This document shows, in pieces, positions 1-6,964 of a stretch of 7,981 nucleotides of DNA (its first letter is position 1; every line of letters begins with the position of its first letter). A program made the translations under genes and the position numbers. Where the stretch lies: positions 1 through 7,981 of the forward strand of contig JAJZWW010000137.1 in NCBI GenBank assembly GCA_021846485.1, in the 5' to 3' direction. A model generated the notes under the pieces. It worked only from the letters and a program-made list of their open reading frames with translations. It had not been told where the DNA came from and ran no database searches. The DNA is from Actinomycetes bacterium. Its GTDB lineage: Bacteria; Actinomycetota; Acidimicrobiia; Acidimicrobiales; Palsa-688.

Positions 1-3000
1 CCGACGCCTTCAGGGTGAGCGGCTGGAGGCGGGCAGTGGACCCGCCGGCGCCGAGGCCGGACCCCCCGCCGGCGACGACCACTACCTCCCGCACGCCGAG
101 CCTGGAGCACTCGGCGCGCAGGTGTCCGATGCGCAGCAGCGCTTCGGCCGGCTCTGGCAGCGGACCGTAGCGGTCGAGCCACTCGGAGCGGATGTCGGCG
201 ACCTCGGCGTGGGTGGTGACCGTGGCCAGTCTCCGGTAGGCCTCGAGGCGCAGGTCCTCCCGCCCGACGTAGTCGGTCGGGAGGTTGGCGGTGACCGGCA
301 GGTCGAGCTTGATCTCCGCCGGCTCGCGGGGCTCCTCGCCCTTGAACTCGGCCACCGCCTCGCTCACCATCTGCACGTACAGGTCGTAGCCGACCGCGGC
401 AATGTGGCCCGACTGGTCTCCCGACAGGAGGTTCCCGGCGCCACGGATCTCCAGGTCCCGCATGGCGATCTTGAAACCCGAGCCCAGCTCGGTGTGCTCG
501 CCGACGGTGCGGAGCCGTTCGTAGGCCTCCTCCGACAGCACCTGGTCGGGGGGGAACAACAGGTAGGCGTAGGCCCTCTGGCCCGCCCTGCCGACCCGGC
601 CCCGCAGCTGGTGGAGCTGGCCGAGCCCGAGCCGGTCGGCCCGGTCGACGACGAGGGTGTTGACGCTCGGCATGTCGATGCCCGACTCGATGATCGTCGT
701 GCAGACCAAGACGTCGTAGCGGCCCTCCCAGAAGTCGAGCACCACCTTCTCCAGCACGCCCTCGTCAAGCTGACCGTGGGCGACGGCCAGGCGGGCCTCG
801 GGCACGAGGGCGCGCAGCTCGGCCGCCACCTTCTCGATGTCGGCCACCCGGTTGTGCACGAAGAAGACTTGGCCCTCGCGCAGCAGCTCCCGGCGGATCG
901 CCTCGGCGACCGCTCGCTCGTCGTACTCGCCGACGTAGGTGAGGATCGGCTGGCGCTCCGCCGGCGGGGTCTGCAGCAAGGTCAGGTCGCGGATCCCCGT
1001 GAGGCTCATCTCCAGGGTGCGGGGGATCGGCGTGGCGGTGAGGGTGAGCACGTCGACGTCGGTCCGGAGCTTCTTGATCGCCTCCTTGTGGCTCACCCCG
1101 AAGCGCTGCTCCTCGTCGACGACCAACAGCCCGAGGTCCTTGAAGCGCACCTCGGATCCGAGGATCCGGTGGGTGGCGATCACCACGTCGACCGAGCCGT
1201 CCGCCAGCCCGTCGACCACCCGGGCGGCCTGGGCCGGCGTGAGGAAGCGCGACAGCATCTCGACGCGCACCGGGTACCCGGCGAAGCGCTCCGAGAAGGT
1301 CTGGAAGTGCTGCGAAGCGAGCAGGGTGGTGGGCACGAGCACCGCCGCCTGCTTGCCGTCCTGGACCGCCTTGAACGCCGCCCGGATGGCCACCTCGGTC
1401 TTGCCGAAGCCGACGTCACCGCAGACCAGGCGGTCCATCGGGGCGACCGACTCCATGTCGGCCTTGACCTCGGCGATCGCCTCGGCCTGGTCGGGGGTCT
1501 CGTCGTAGGGGAACGCCGCCTCCATCTCGTGCTGCCAGGGGGTGTCCGGGGCGAAGGCGTGCCCGGGTGAGGCAACCCGCTTCTGGTAGAGCACCACCAG
1601 CTCCCGGGCGATCTCGCGCACCGCGGCACGCACCCGCGACTTGGTCTTCTGCCAGTCGCTGCCGTTGAGCCGGCTGAGCGAAGGGCTCTCACCTCCCGAG
1701 TAGGGGCGCAGCAGGTCGACCTGGTCGGACGGCACGTACAGCTTGTCGCCCGCCCGGTACTCGAGGACCAGGTAGTCACGCTCGACCCCGCCGATCGAGC
1801 GGCGCACCATGCCCCCGAAGCGGCCGACGCCGTGGCGGTGGTGCACGACGAAGTCCCCAGCCTTCATGTCGTCGAAGAACGTCTCGGCCGGCCTGGCCCG
1901 CGGGCGGGGGCGGCGGTGGGTGCGCCGCCGCCCGGTCAGGTCGCCCTCGGCCAGGACGGCTACCCGGGCCGGCGGGTAGACGAAGCCCCGGTCGAGGGGA
2001 GCGACGACGACCCGCACCCCGGGAGAGTCGAGCGCGGCGGTGTCGTCGACCAGCGGGGCGTCGAAGCCGTGATCGGCGAGCAGCGCGGACAGCCGCGCCC
2101 CGCTACCGGCGCCCTCGGCGCACACCGCGATCCGGAAACCGCCGGAGGCCAGCTCCCGCAGGCGGGCGACCAGCCGGTCGCCGTCGCCGACAACGGGGTC
2201 CCAGGCGCCGGCGGCGACCTCGACGACCCCGGGACCCTCGGGCACCGCCAGCACGTGCCAGGCGGCCGCGCCGCTGCCGGAGAGCAGGCGATCGAAGGGG
2301 AGGTGGAGGGGGGGAAAGACCTCCCCCGAGGCGCCCCAGGTCTGTGCCAGGGTGCCGGCCAGGGCGGCCTCCTCGTCGGCCAGCTCGGCGGCTCGGTCCC
2401 GCATCCGCCGCGGCTCGACGGAGAGCACCAGCCCCCGGTCCCCGACCAGGTCGGGCAGCAGGCGCTCGTCGGGGGTGAGCCAGGGCAACCACGACTCCAT
2501 CCCGTCGAACACCTGGCCCTCGGCCAGCCGATCCCACTGCTCCCGGCCCCACGGGGCCGCAGAGACCAGCCCTGCGGCCCGCTCCCGGATCCCGTCGGTG
2601 GGCAACAGCTCGCGGCAGCCGAACAGCTCGACGACCTCGAGGTCCTCGGTGGAGCGCTGGTCGGCCACCCCGAAGCGGCTGAGCCGGTCGACCTCGTCAC
2701 CCCACAGGTCGATGCGGACCGGGTGGTCCGCGGTGGACCCGTACACGTCGACGATCGACCCCCGCACGGCCAGCTCGCCACGGTGCTCGACCTGGTACTC
2801 CCGCCGGTAACCGAGACCGACCAGGCGGGCGACCAGGTCCCCGGCGTCGACCTGCTCGCCCCGGCGGACCACGACGGGATCCAGCTCCTCCACGTGGGGG
2901 CCGAGACGCTGCAGCAGGCTGCGCACCGGGGCGACGACCACGCGGGGGACGTGCCCGCCCCCCTCGCGGAGCCGCCACATCACCCGCAGGCGCCGTCCCA

Positions 3001-3319
3001 TGGTCTCGACCCCCGGGCTGACCCGCTCGAAGGGCAGGGTCTCCCACGCCGGGAACACCTCCACCGCATCGGGGCCGAGGAAGGCAGCCAGGTCGCCGGC
3101 GAGGCGCTCGGCCTCGGCTCCGGTGGGGGTGGCGACGAGCACCGGGTGACGGCCGGCGGCCTCGACCATGCCCGCCACGCCCCACGCCCTGGCCGCCTCG
3201 GGCACCGCGACGACCGCCCGGCGCGCCCCGGCGAGGTCGGCGAAGGTGTCGTCGGTGCGCAGGGTGCGCAGCAGCGACGCCAGGGGGGCTCCGATCGGGG
3301 GGCTCACGGCGTCAACCAT
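1..3319 (-). CDS. mfd: Transcription-repair coupling factor Mfd (3' end off window)
   Basis: This is the ATP-dependent DNA translocase that binds stalled RNA polymerase, pushes it off the template and recruits UvrA for nucleotide excision repair. I read 1106 uninterrupted codons from ATG 3319 to the window edge; the family is usually about 1150-1200 residues, so only the end of the C-terminal D7 domain is missing. In order are a UvrB-like N-terminal region (FPAWETLPFERVSPG, residues 89-103), the RNA-polymerase-interacting domain (DFVVHHRHGVGRF from 489), Walker A GDVGFGKT (634-641), the DEEQ box (735-738), TATPIPRTLE (from 761), motif VI QLRGRVGR (904-911) and the TRG translocation motif around RDLEIRGAGN (954-963). 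All key helicase motifs look intact. The start codon overlaps the pth stop by 8 bp (ATGGTTGA) and I see no good Shine-Dalgarno, so translation is probably coupled to pth. The identification is secure; the exact start is likely but not proven. Confidence 0.97.
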   Translation of the reverse strand, partial: MVDAVSPPIGAPLASLLRTLRTDDTFADLAGARRAVVAVPEAARAWGVAGMVEAAGRHPVLVATPTGAEAERLAGDLAAFLGPDAVEVFPAWETLPFERVSPGVETMGRRLRVMWRLREGGGHVPRVVVAPVRSLLQRLGPHVEELDPVVVRRGEQVDAGDLVARLVGLGYRREYQVEHRGELAVRGSIVDVYGSTADHPVRIDLWGDEVDRLSRFGVADQRSTEDLEVVELFGCRELLPTDGIRERAAGLVSAAPWGREQWDRLAEGQVFDGMESWLPWLTPDERLLPDLVGDRGLVLSVEPRRMRDRAAELADEEAALAGTLAQTWGASGEVFPPLHLPFDRLLSGSGAAAWHVLAVPEGPGVVEVAAGAWDPVVGDGDRLVARLRELASGGFRIAVCAEGAGSGARLSALLADHGFDAPLVDDTAALDSPGVRVVVAPLDRGFVYPPARVAVLAEGDLTGRRRTHRRPRPRARPAETFFDDMKAGDFVVHHRHGVGRFGGMVRRSIGGVERDYLVLEYRAGDKLYVPSDQVDLLRPYSGGESPSLSRLNGSDWQKTKSRVRAAVREIARELVVLYQKRVASPGHAFAPDTPWQHEMEAAFPYDETPDQAEAIAEVKADMESVAPMDRLVCGDVGFGKTEVAIRAAFKAVQDGKQAAVLVPTTLLASQHFQTFSERFAGYPVRVEMLSRFLTPAQAARVVDGLADGSVDVVIATHRILGSEVRFKDLGLLVVDEEQRFGVSHKEAIKKLRTDVDVLTLTATPIPRTLEMSLTGIRDLTLLQTPPAERQPILTYVGEYDERAVAEAIRRELLREGQVFFVHNRVADIEKVAAELRALVPEARLAVAHGQLDEGVLEKVVLDFWEGRYDVLVCTTIIESGIDMPSVNTLVVDRADRLGLGQLHQLRGRVGRAGQRAYAYLLFPPDQVLSEEAYERLRTVGEHTELGSGFKIAMRDLEIRGAGNLLSGDQSGHIAAVGYDLYVQMVSEAVAEFKGEEPREPAEIKLDLPVTANLPTDYVGREDLRLEAYRRLATVTTHAEVADIRSEWLDRYGPLPEPAEALLRIGHLRAECSRLGVREVVVVAGGGSGLGAGGSTARLQPLTLKAS

Positions 3320-3908
3320 TGAACCGGTTCTGGGCGGCGAGCACGCCCTCGGCGAGGATGCGCTCGACGGCGTCGGCGGCGAGCTCGACGCTCACCTCCA
3401 GCTCGGTGCGCTCCCGCTTGCCGGGGGCGGCCAGGACGTGGTCGGCTCCCCGCTCCTTGCCCCCCGGGGGCTTGCCGATGCCGATCCGCACCCGGGTGAA
3501 GGCGCCGGAGTGGAGGTGCGCCTTGATCGACCGGAGCCCGTTGTGGCCGGCCAGCCCGCCGCCGGCCTTCACCTGCAGCTTGCCCACCGGCAGGTCGAGC
3601 TCGTCGTGGACCACCACCAGGCAGGTCAGGTCTTCGATGCCGAACCGCCTGACCAGCGCCGCGGCGGCGAGGCCCGAGTCGTTCATGTAGGTGAGCGGGA
3701 CCGCCAGGGCGAGCCGCCTGCCGCCGAGGACCACCTCGGCCACCAGCGAGTTGTACCGCCCGCCCCGTAGCCGCTGACCGTGGCGGGCAGCGAGCCGCTC
3801 GAGCGCGTCGGCACCGACGTTGTGGCGGGTGCCGGCGTACTCGCGCCCGGGGTTGCCGAGCCCGAGAGCGAGGAGGTCCGCGGGTGTCCCGCTCCGCTCC
3901 CGCCGCAG
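3312..3908 (-). CDS. pth: Peptidyl-tRNA hydrolase with probable CTG start
   Basis: Pth is a cytoplasmic esterase that releases peptides from peptidyl-tRNA that has dropped off ribosomes, recycling the tRNA. The frame contains GLGNPGREYAGTRHNVG, PLTYMNDSG, HDELDLPVG, GGGLAGHNG and RVRIGIGKPPGG. Counting from the CTG, the residues matching E. coli N10, H20, M67, N68, D93 and N114 are N19, H29, M75, N76, D102 and N123, so the active site is complete. The predicted length of 198 residues is normal. The start is odd: upstream of the GLGNPG motif there is no ATG, GTG or TTG before the in-frame TGA that ends rplY. The only near-cognate candidate of the CTG type is at 3908, 10 nt after a GGAGGG. The first possible conventional start inside the frame, GTG 3743, would delete the catalytic His and cannot be right. 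Function is certain; the start is an inference (see findings). The 3' end overlaps mfd. Confidence 0.93.
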   Translation of the reverse strand: MRRERSGTPADLLALGLGNPGREYAGTRHNVGADALERLAARHGQRLRGGRYNSLVAEVVLGGRRLALAVPLTYMNDSGLAAAALVRRFGIEDLTCLVVVHDELDLPVGKLQVKAGGGLAGHNGLRSIKAHLHSGAFTRVRIGIGKPPGGKERGADHVLAAPGKRERTELEVSVELAADAVERILAEGVLAAQNRFNG

Positions 3909-3914
3909 CGACGG

Positions 3915-4556
3915 TCAGCCCTCCGCAGCGGAGGTGCCGTCGCCTGCCGGGACCTCGGCCTCCGGGGCCATGCCCGCCTCGCCCCCGAGCTCGGCGGTCG
4001 CCGACGACCCGGCGGCCACCACCACCGCCTCCTCGGGGTCGACGTCGGTGGTGACCCCCGGGGGGAGCGGCAGCCCTCCGACCCTGACGGTGTCGCCGAT
4101 GACGAGCCCGCTCACGTCGACATGGACGGCGTCGGGGATCGAGCCCGGCCGGGCCCGGACGGTGAGCGACGACAAGACGTGCTCGATCACGCCCCGCTCC
4201 TGTTCGACGGCCTTGGCCTCGCCCACCACCACTATCGGCACCTCGGCAGAGACGATCTCGTCGCGGCTGACGACCTGGAAGTCGACGTGGACCACTGAGT
4301 TGCGCACCGGGTCGCGCTGCAGTACCCGGGCGAGCGCGAGGTGGCGCTCGCCGGCGACCTCGAGCGACAGGAGCTGGTTGACGCCGGTACCGCCGGAGAG
4401 GGCGATGCGCAGGTCCCGGCCATCCACGGAGACCGCCACCGGGTCGGCGCCGTGGCCGTAGACCACGCCAGGCACCCGGCCGGTGGCCCGCAGGCGCCGC
4501 GACGGGGCGCTCCCGATGGCCCGTCCGGGCTCGGCGACGAGGGTCAGCTCAGCCAT
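3915..4556 (-). CDS. rplY: 50S ribosomal protein L25, long CTC/TL5 form
   Basis: This protein binds 5S rRNA in the large ribosomal subunit; long forms are related to the general stress protein Ctc. The 213-residue product is the two-domain type. An N-terminal 5S-binding domain (about 1-95) includes SRRLRATGRVPGVVYG and RNSVVHVDFQVV. A C-terminal TL5-type beta domain (about 96-185) includes IPDAVHVDVSGLVIGDTV, and an acidic, Ala/Gly-rich tail ends the protein. The tail is probably disordered and is common in actinobacterial members. ATG 4556 is preceded by GGAGAG at a short distance (GGAG with a 5-nt spacer), which supports the start. The stop is TGA followed by C, and the same frame continues directly into pth, 6 bp downstream of the stop if CTG is used. 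The gene is probably first in an rplY-pth-mfd transcription unit, with a possible promoter just upstream. Confidence 0.95.
   Translation of the reverse strand: MAELTLVAEPGRAIGSAPSRRLRATGRVPGVVYGHGADPVAVSVDGRDLRIALSGGTGVNQLLSLEVAGERHLALARVLQRDPVRNSVVHVDFQVVSRDEIVSAEVPIVVVGEAKAVEQERGVIEHVLSSLTVRARPGSIPDAVHVDVSGLVIGDTVRVGGLPLPPGVTTDVDPEEAVVVAAGSSATAELGGEAGMAPEAEVPAGDGTSAAEG
3919..3924 (-). promoter_or_regulatory. Candidate ribosome binding site for pth
   Basis: On the minus strand this reads GGAGGG, a good match to the anti-Shine-Dalgarno. It overlaps the last sense codons of rplY and lies 10 nt before CTG 3908. It is the main sequence support for choosing that CTG as the pth start. GC-rich DNA produces such hexamers by chance, so this is suggestive only. 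Confidence 0.4.
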
Positions 4557-4598
4557 GGTCTCTCCGCATTCCGTGAGTCTCGCTGCATGGACCGGGCG

Positions 4599-4604
4599 AT
4601 CCTA
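4599..4604 (-). promoter_or_regulatory. Possible -10 element upstream of rplY
   Basis: The minus strand reads TAGGAT, which fits the TANNNT pattern of actinobacterial housekeeping promoters, and lies 42 bp before the rplY start codon. No convincing -35 hexamer is present at 17-19 bp; that position is occupied by the inverted repeat at 4611-4628. It would allow rplY-pth-mfd to be transcribed independently of glmU-prs. The call rests on one hexamer and is weak. Confidence 0.3.
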
Positions 4605-4610
4605 GTGAGC

Positions 4611-4628
4611 TGCCGGGCGCTCCCGGCA
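4611..4628 (-). terminator. GC-rich stem-loop after prs, possible U-less terminator
   Basis: A perfect 7-bp inverted repeat (TGCCGGG / CCCGGCA) encloses a 4-nt loop and begins about 38 bp past the prs stop codon. There is no T-run on either side, so it is not a classical intrinsic terminator. It could end the glmU-prs transcript, slow polymerase, or act in regulation of the rplY promoter, since it sits in the -35 zone of the candidate -10. In such GC-rich DNA a chance hairpin is also possible. Confidence 0.3.
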
Positions 4629-4666
4629 CCCGGACCGGCAGCGGGGACGGCCCGGGCTGGGTCGGG

Positions 4667-5662
4667 CTAGGTCTGGTTCTCCCCACCGAAGATCTCCGAC
4701 ACCGACCGGTCGCAGAAGACCGCGTCGATCGCCTCGGCGAAGATCTGCGCCACCGACACCACCTCGATCTTGTCGATCTGCTTCTCCGGGGGCAGCGGCA
4801 GGGTGTCGGTCACCACCACCCGGGAGATCACCGAGTTCTTCAGGCGGTCCACCGCCGGGTCGGACAGCACCGCGTGAGTGGCCATCGCCCAGACCTCGGT
4901 GGCCCCCTTCTGCATGAGCAGGTCGGCCGCCGCGCCGATCGTCCCCGCGGTATCGATCATGTCGTCGATGAGCACGCAGTGACGTCCTTCGACGTCGCCC
5001 ATCACGTCGAGGGCTTCGACGTGGTTGACGGCATCCTTGGCTCGCCGCTTGTACACCGACGCCACGTCAACCTGCTCGCCGGCGAAGCGGGCAGCCTGCT
5101 CGGCCACCTTCGAGCGGCCCGTGTCGGGGGAGACCATCACGAAGTCCCCGCTCGGGGCGTGGGTGCGCAGGTAGTCGGTGAGCAACGGCGTCGCGGTCAG
5201 GTGGTCGACCGGCCCGTCGAAGAAGCCCTGGATCTGCCCGGCGTGCAGGTCGACCGAGATGATCCGGTCGGCACCAGCCGCCCGGAAGAAATCGGCGACC
5301 ATGCGCGCGGTGATCGGCTCCCGGCTCTTGGACTTGCGGTCCTGGCGGCTGTAGCCGTAGTACGGGCAGACCGCGGTGATCCGCTTGGCCGACGCCCGCT
5401 TGGCCGCGTCGATCATGATCCAGTGCTCGAGGAGCGAGTCGTTGACCGACCGCCCGGGGGTGCTCCCGTGGCTCTGCAGGACGAACACGTCCGCTCCGCG
5501 CACCGACTCGGCGAAGCGGGGCCGGATCTCGCCGTTGGCGAAGTCGACCAGCTTGGCGTCGGCGAGGGGCACGTCGAGATGCGACGCGATCGCCTCGGCC
5601 AGCGTCGGGTGGGTACGGCCCGTCAGCAGCTGCAGCTTGCGGGTGGTGACCAGTTCGATCAT
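4667..5662 (-). CDS. prs: Ribose-phosphate pyrophosphokinase (PRPP synthetase)
   Basis: Prs transfers pyrophosphate from ATP to ribose 5-phosphate, making PRPP for purine, pyrimidine, His, Trp and NAD synthesis; in actinobacteria PRPP also feeds decaprenyl-phospho-arabinose. The 331-residue product has the usual class I layout of two phosphoribosyltransferase-like domains. Visible signatures are NGEIRPRF (43-50), the ATP-site YSRQDRKSKSREP (104-116), the metal-binding VDLHAGQIQGFF (137-148), the catalytic-loop KRR (205-207) and the PRPP loop VLIDDMIDTAGT (230-241). All core residues look intact. The ATG overlaps the glmU stop as ATGA, a strong sign of one operon with translational coupling, and a GGAG lies about 10 nt upstream. 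A 110-bp gap separates it from rplY. The product ends ...GGENQT at a TAG. Confidence 0.97.
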   Translation of the reverse strand: MIELVTTRKLQLLTGRTHPTLAEAIASHLDVPLADAKLVDFANGEIRPRFAESVRGADVFVLQSHGSTPGRSVNDSLLEHWIMIDAAKRASAKRITAVCPYYGYSRQDRKSKSREPITARMVADFFRAAGADRIISVDLHAGQIQGFFDGPVDHLTATPLLTDYLRTHAPSGDFVMVSPDTGRSKVAEQAARFAGEQVDVASVYKRRAKDAVNHVEALDVMGDVEGRHCVLIDDMIDTAGTIGAAADLLMQKGATEVWAMATHAVLSDPAVDRLKNSVISRVVVTDTLPLPPEKQIDKIEVVSVAQIFAEAIDAVFCDRSVSEIFGGENQT

Positions 5663-6786
5663 GCGCGCGCTCCGCTCGGCCCGGGCTCCTCGGTACCGAC
5701 GCTAGCCGAGAACCCCGGGCCGGTGACCAGGCCGGCCGCCACCCGGGAGCCCGGTGGCAGGTACGACCAGGGCCCCACCCGGGCGTCGGGGCCGATCTCC
5801 GCGGCCCGACCCACCGACGCGGTCACCGTCGCCCGCTCCCCGACCCGGCAGTCGGTCAGCTGGGTCCCGGGACCGATCTCGGCTCCCTCCCCGACGACGG
5901 TACGGCCCTGCAGGAGCGTCCCGGGGTAGACGCAGACGTCCGCGGCGAGCTCCACGGTGACGTCGAGGTACGTGTGGTCCGGGTCGACCATCGTCACCCC
6001 CCGGGCCATCCACGACCGGTTCACCCGGCGGCGCAGCTCGGCCTCGACCCGGGCGAGCTGGACCCGGTCGTTGACCCCGGAGACCTCCACCGGGTCGCCG
6101 ACGTCGACCGCCCCCACCCCATAGCCGGCGTCGTGGAGGACGGCCACGACGTCGGTGAGGTAGTACTCGCCCTGGGCGTTGTCTGGGGTGAGACGGCGCA
6201 GGGCGGGGGCGACCACCGACCGGCGGAAGGCGTATACGGAGGTGTTGACCTCGTCGACCGCCAGCTCGCCGTCGGTGGCGTCGGCCTGCTCCACCACCCG
6301 GGCGACCGAGCCGTTGCGGTCGCGCAGCACCCGGCCGTACCCGGTGGGGTCGGCGAGCCGGGCGGTGAGCAACGTGGCCGCGTCGTCGGCCGCCTGGTGA
6401 GCCTCCACCAGCGTCGCCAGCGTCGCTCCCTGGAGCAGGGGGATGTCGCCCGGGGTGACGAGCACGTCGCCGGCCTCGTCGGGGTCGGCGTCGAAGGCGG
6501 TCATCGCCACCGCCAGCGCGTCACCGGTCCCCCGCTGCACCCGCTGCTCGACGAAGTCCACCGCCAGACCGTCGGGGAGCTGCTCGGCCACCGCCTTCGC
6601 GACCCGGTCACCGCCGTGGCCGATCACCACCGCCACCCGCGACAGGCCGAGGTCACCCATGGCGTGCAGCACGTGCAGGACCATCGGCCGCCCGCAGAGG
6701 CGGTGGAGCGGCTTGGGGCGCTCCGAGCGCATCCGGGTGCCCTCGCCGGCGGCGAGGACCACAGCGGTGAGGGGGCGGGCGCTCAT
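5659..6786 (-). CDS. glmU: GlmU-type UDP-GlcNAc pyrophosphorylase lacking the acetyltransferase half
   Basis: The N-terminal domain (about 1-245) is the uridylyltransferase that joins UTP and GlcNAc-1-phosphate to give UDP-GlcNAc for peptidoglycan. Its signatures are present: LAAGEGTRMRSERPK (11-25), QRGTGDA (84-90), GDIPLL (113-118), YGRV (150-153), VEQADAT (165-171), VNTSVYAF (180-187), EYYLTD (207-212) and GVNDRVQLA (237-245). A short left-handed beta-helix follows (about 264-350). The protein is 375 residues, whereas bifunctional GlmU is about 450-490. Where the family has YLRPGT, with the Arg that binds the sugar phosphate, this protein has YLPPGS (342-347), and it stops about 28 residues later. 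The regions carrying the acetyltransferase Lys, catalytic His and Tyr/Asn/Lys residues are absent. It is therefore probably monofunctional, and another enzyme must acetylate GlcN-1-P. ATG 6786 has no strong ribosome binding site. The gene is co-transcribed with prs (4-bp overlap). Confidence 0.9.
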   Translation of the reverse strand: MSARPLTAVVLAAGEGTRMRSERPKPLHRLCGRPMVLHVLHAMGDLGLSRVAVVIGHGGDRVAKAVAEQLPDGLAVDFVEQRVQRGTGDALAVAMTAFDADPDEAGDVLVTPGDIPLLQGATLATLVEAHQAADDAATLLTARLADPTGYGRVLRDRNGSVARVVEQADATDGELAVDEVNTSVYAFRRSVVAPALRRLTPDNAQGEYYLTDVVAVLHDAGYGVGAVDVGDPVEVSGVNDRVQLARVEAELRRRVNRSWMARGVTMVDPDHTYLDVTVELAADVCVYPGTLLQGRTVVGEGAEIGPGTQLTDCRVGERATVTASVGRAAEIGPDARVGPWSYLPPGSRVAAGLVTGPGFSASVGTEEPGPSGARA

Positions 6787-6842
6787 CGCCTACCGTTCTA
6801 CCAAGCCGCACCCCGGAACCCTGCGATGCTGGCCCCACGCTT
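6787..6842. promoter_or_regulatory. Divergent intergenic region between glmU and tRNA-Gln
   Basis: These 56 bp must hold the promoters of glmU-prs (minus) and tRNA-Gln (plus) if both start here. On the plus strand TGCGATGCT (6822-6830) resembles an extended -10, with no good -35. On the minus strand GGTAG occurs twice close to the glmU start (as GGTAGAAC and GGTAGGCG), which might include a -10 of TAGAAC. Neither promoter is convincing by eye, so only the interval is annotated. Confidence 0.3.
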
Positions 6843-6918
6843 TGGCGGGTAGTTCAACTGGCAGAACGTCGGACTTTGGATCCGAAAGTTGCAGGTTCGA
6901 TCCCTGCCCCGCCAGCCA
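6843..6918 (+). tRNA. tRNA-Gln (anticodon UUG) with encoded CCA
   Basis: A complete cloverleaf can be folded by eye. The acceptor stem is TGGCGGG/CCCGCCA (6843-6849 with 6908-6914) and the D stem is GTTC/GAAC. The anticodon stem is TCGGA/TCCGA with loop CTTTGGA, giving anticodon TTG at 6876-6878. The T arm is GCAGG-TTCGATC-CCTGC, the discriminator is G6915 and CCA is at 6916-6918. The first pair U1-A72 is characteristic of bacterial tRNA-Gln and is known as an identity element for the GatCAB amidotransferase, which makes Gln-tRNA from Glu-tRNA in most actinobacteria. It reads CAA, and CAG by wobble. It is the only plus-strand gene seen, divergent from glmU and convergent with the TPP-enzyme gene. 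Confidence 0.97.
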
Positions 6919-6964
6919 GGCCAGCCAGCCAGACCGGGCCGGGCCGGACCAACCCGGGCCAGGG

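Noticed and set aside
122..1570. Long plus-strand open frame of 482 codons opposite the mfd helicase region
   Set aside because: It lies antisense to intact Mfd helicase motifs and has low-complexity composition typical of shadow frames.
1832..3322. Long plus-strand open frame of 496 codons opposite mfd
   Set aside because: Its translation is rich in Gly, Pro, Arg, Asp and His with no recognisable domain. It is a mirror of the high-GC mfd codons, and the minus strand there has a clear Mfd product.
3312..3743. Short form of Pth starting at GTG 3743
   Set aside because: It would omit the conserved GLGNPG and RHN motifs, including the catalytic His, which are encoded in frame upstream.
5659..5760. 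Frameshift as the cause of the short GlmU
   Set aside because: The prs gene starts at the stop codon itself, so no remaining DNA could encode the missing acetyltransferase region in another frame.
4874..5929. Plus-strand open frame spanning prs and the end of glmU
   Set aside because: It is antisense to two well-conserved enzymes and shows no motif of its own.
5974..6852. Plus-strand open frame opposite glmU
   Set aside because: It is antisense to the uridylyltransferase domain, runs into the tRNA gene and has shadow-like composition.
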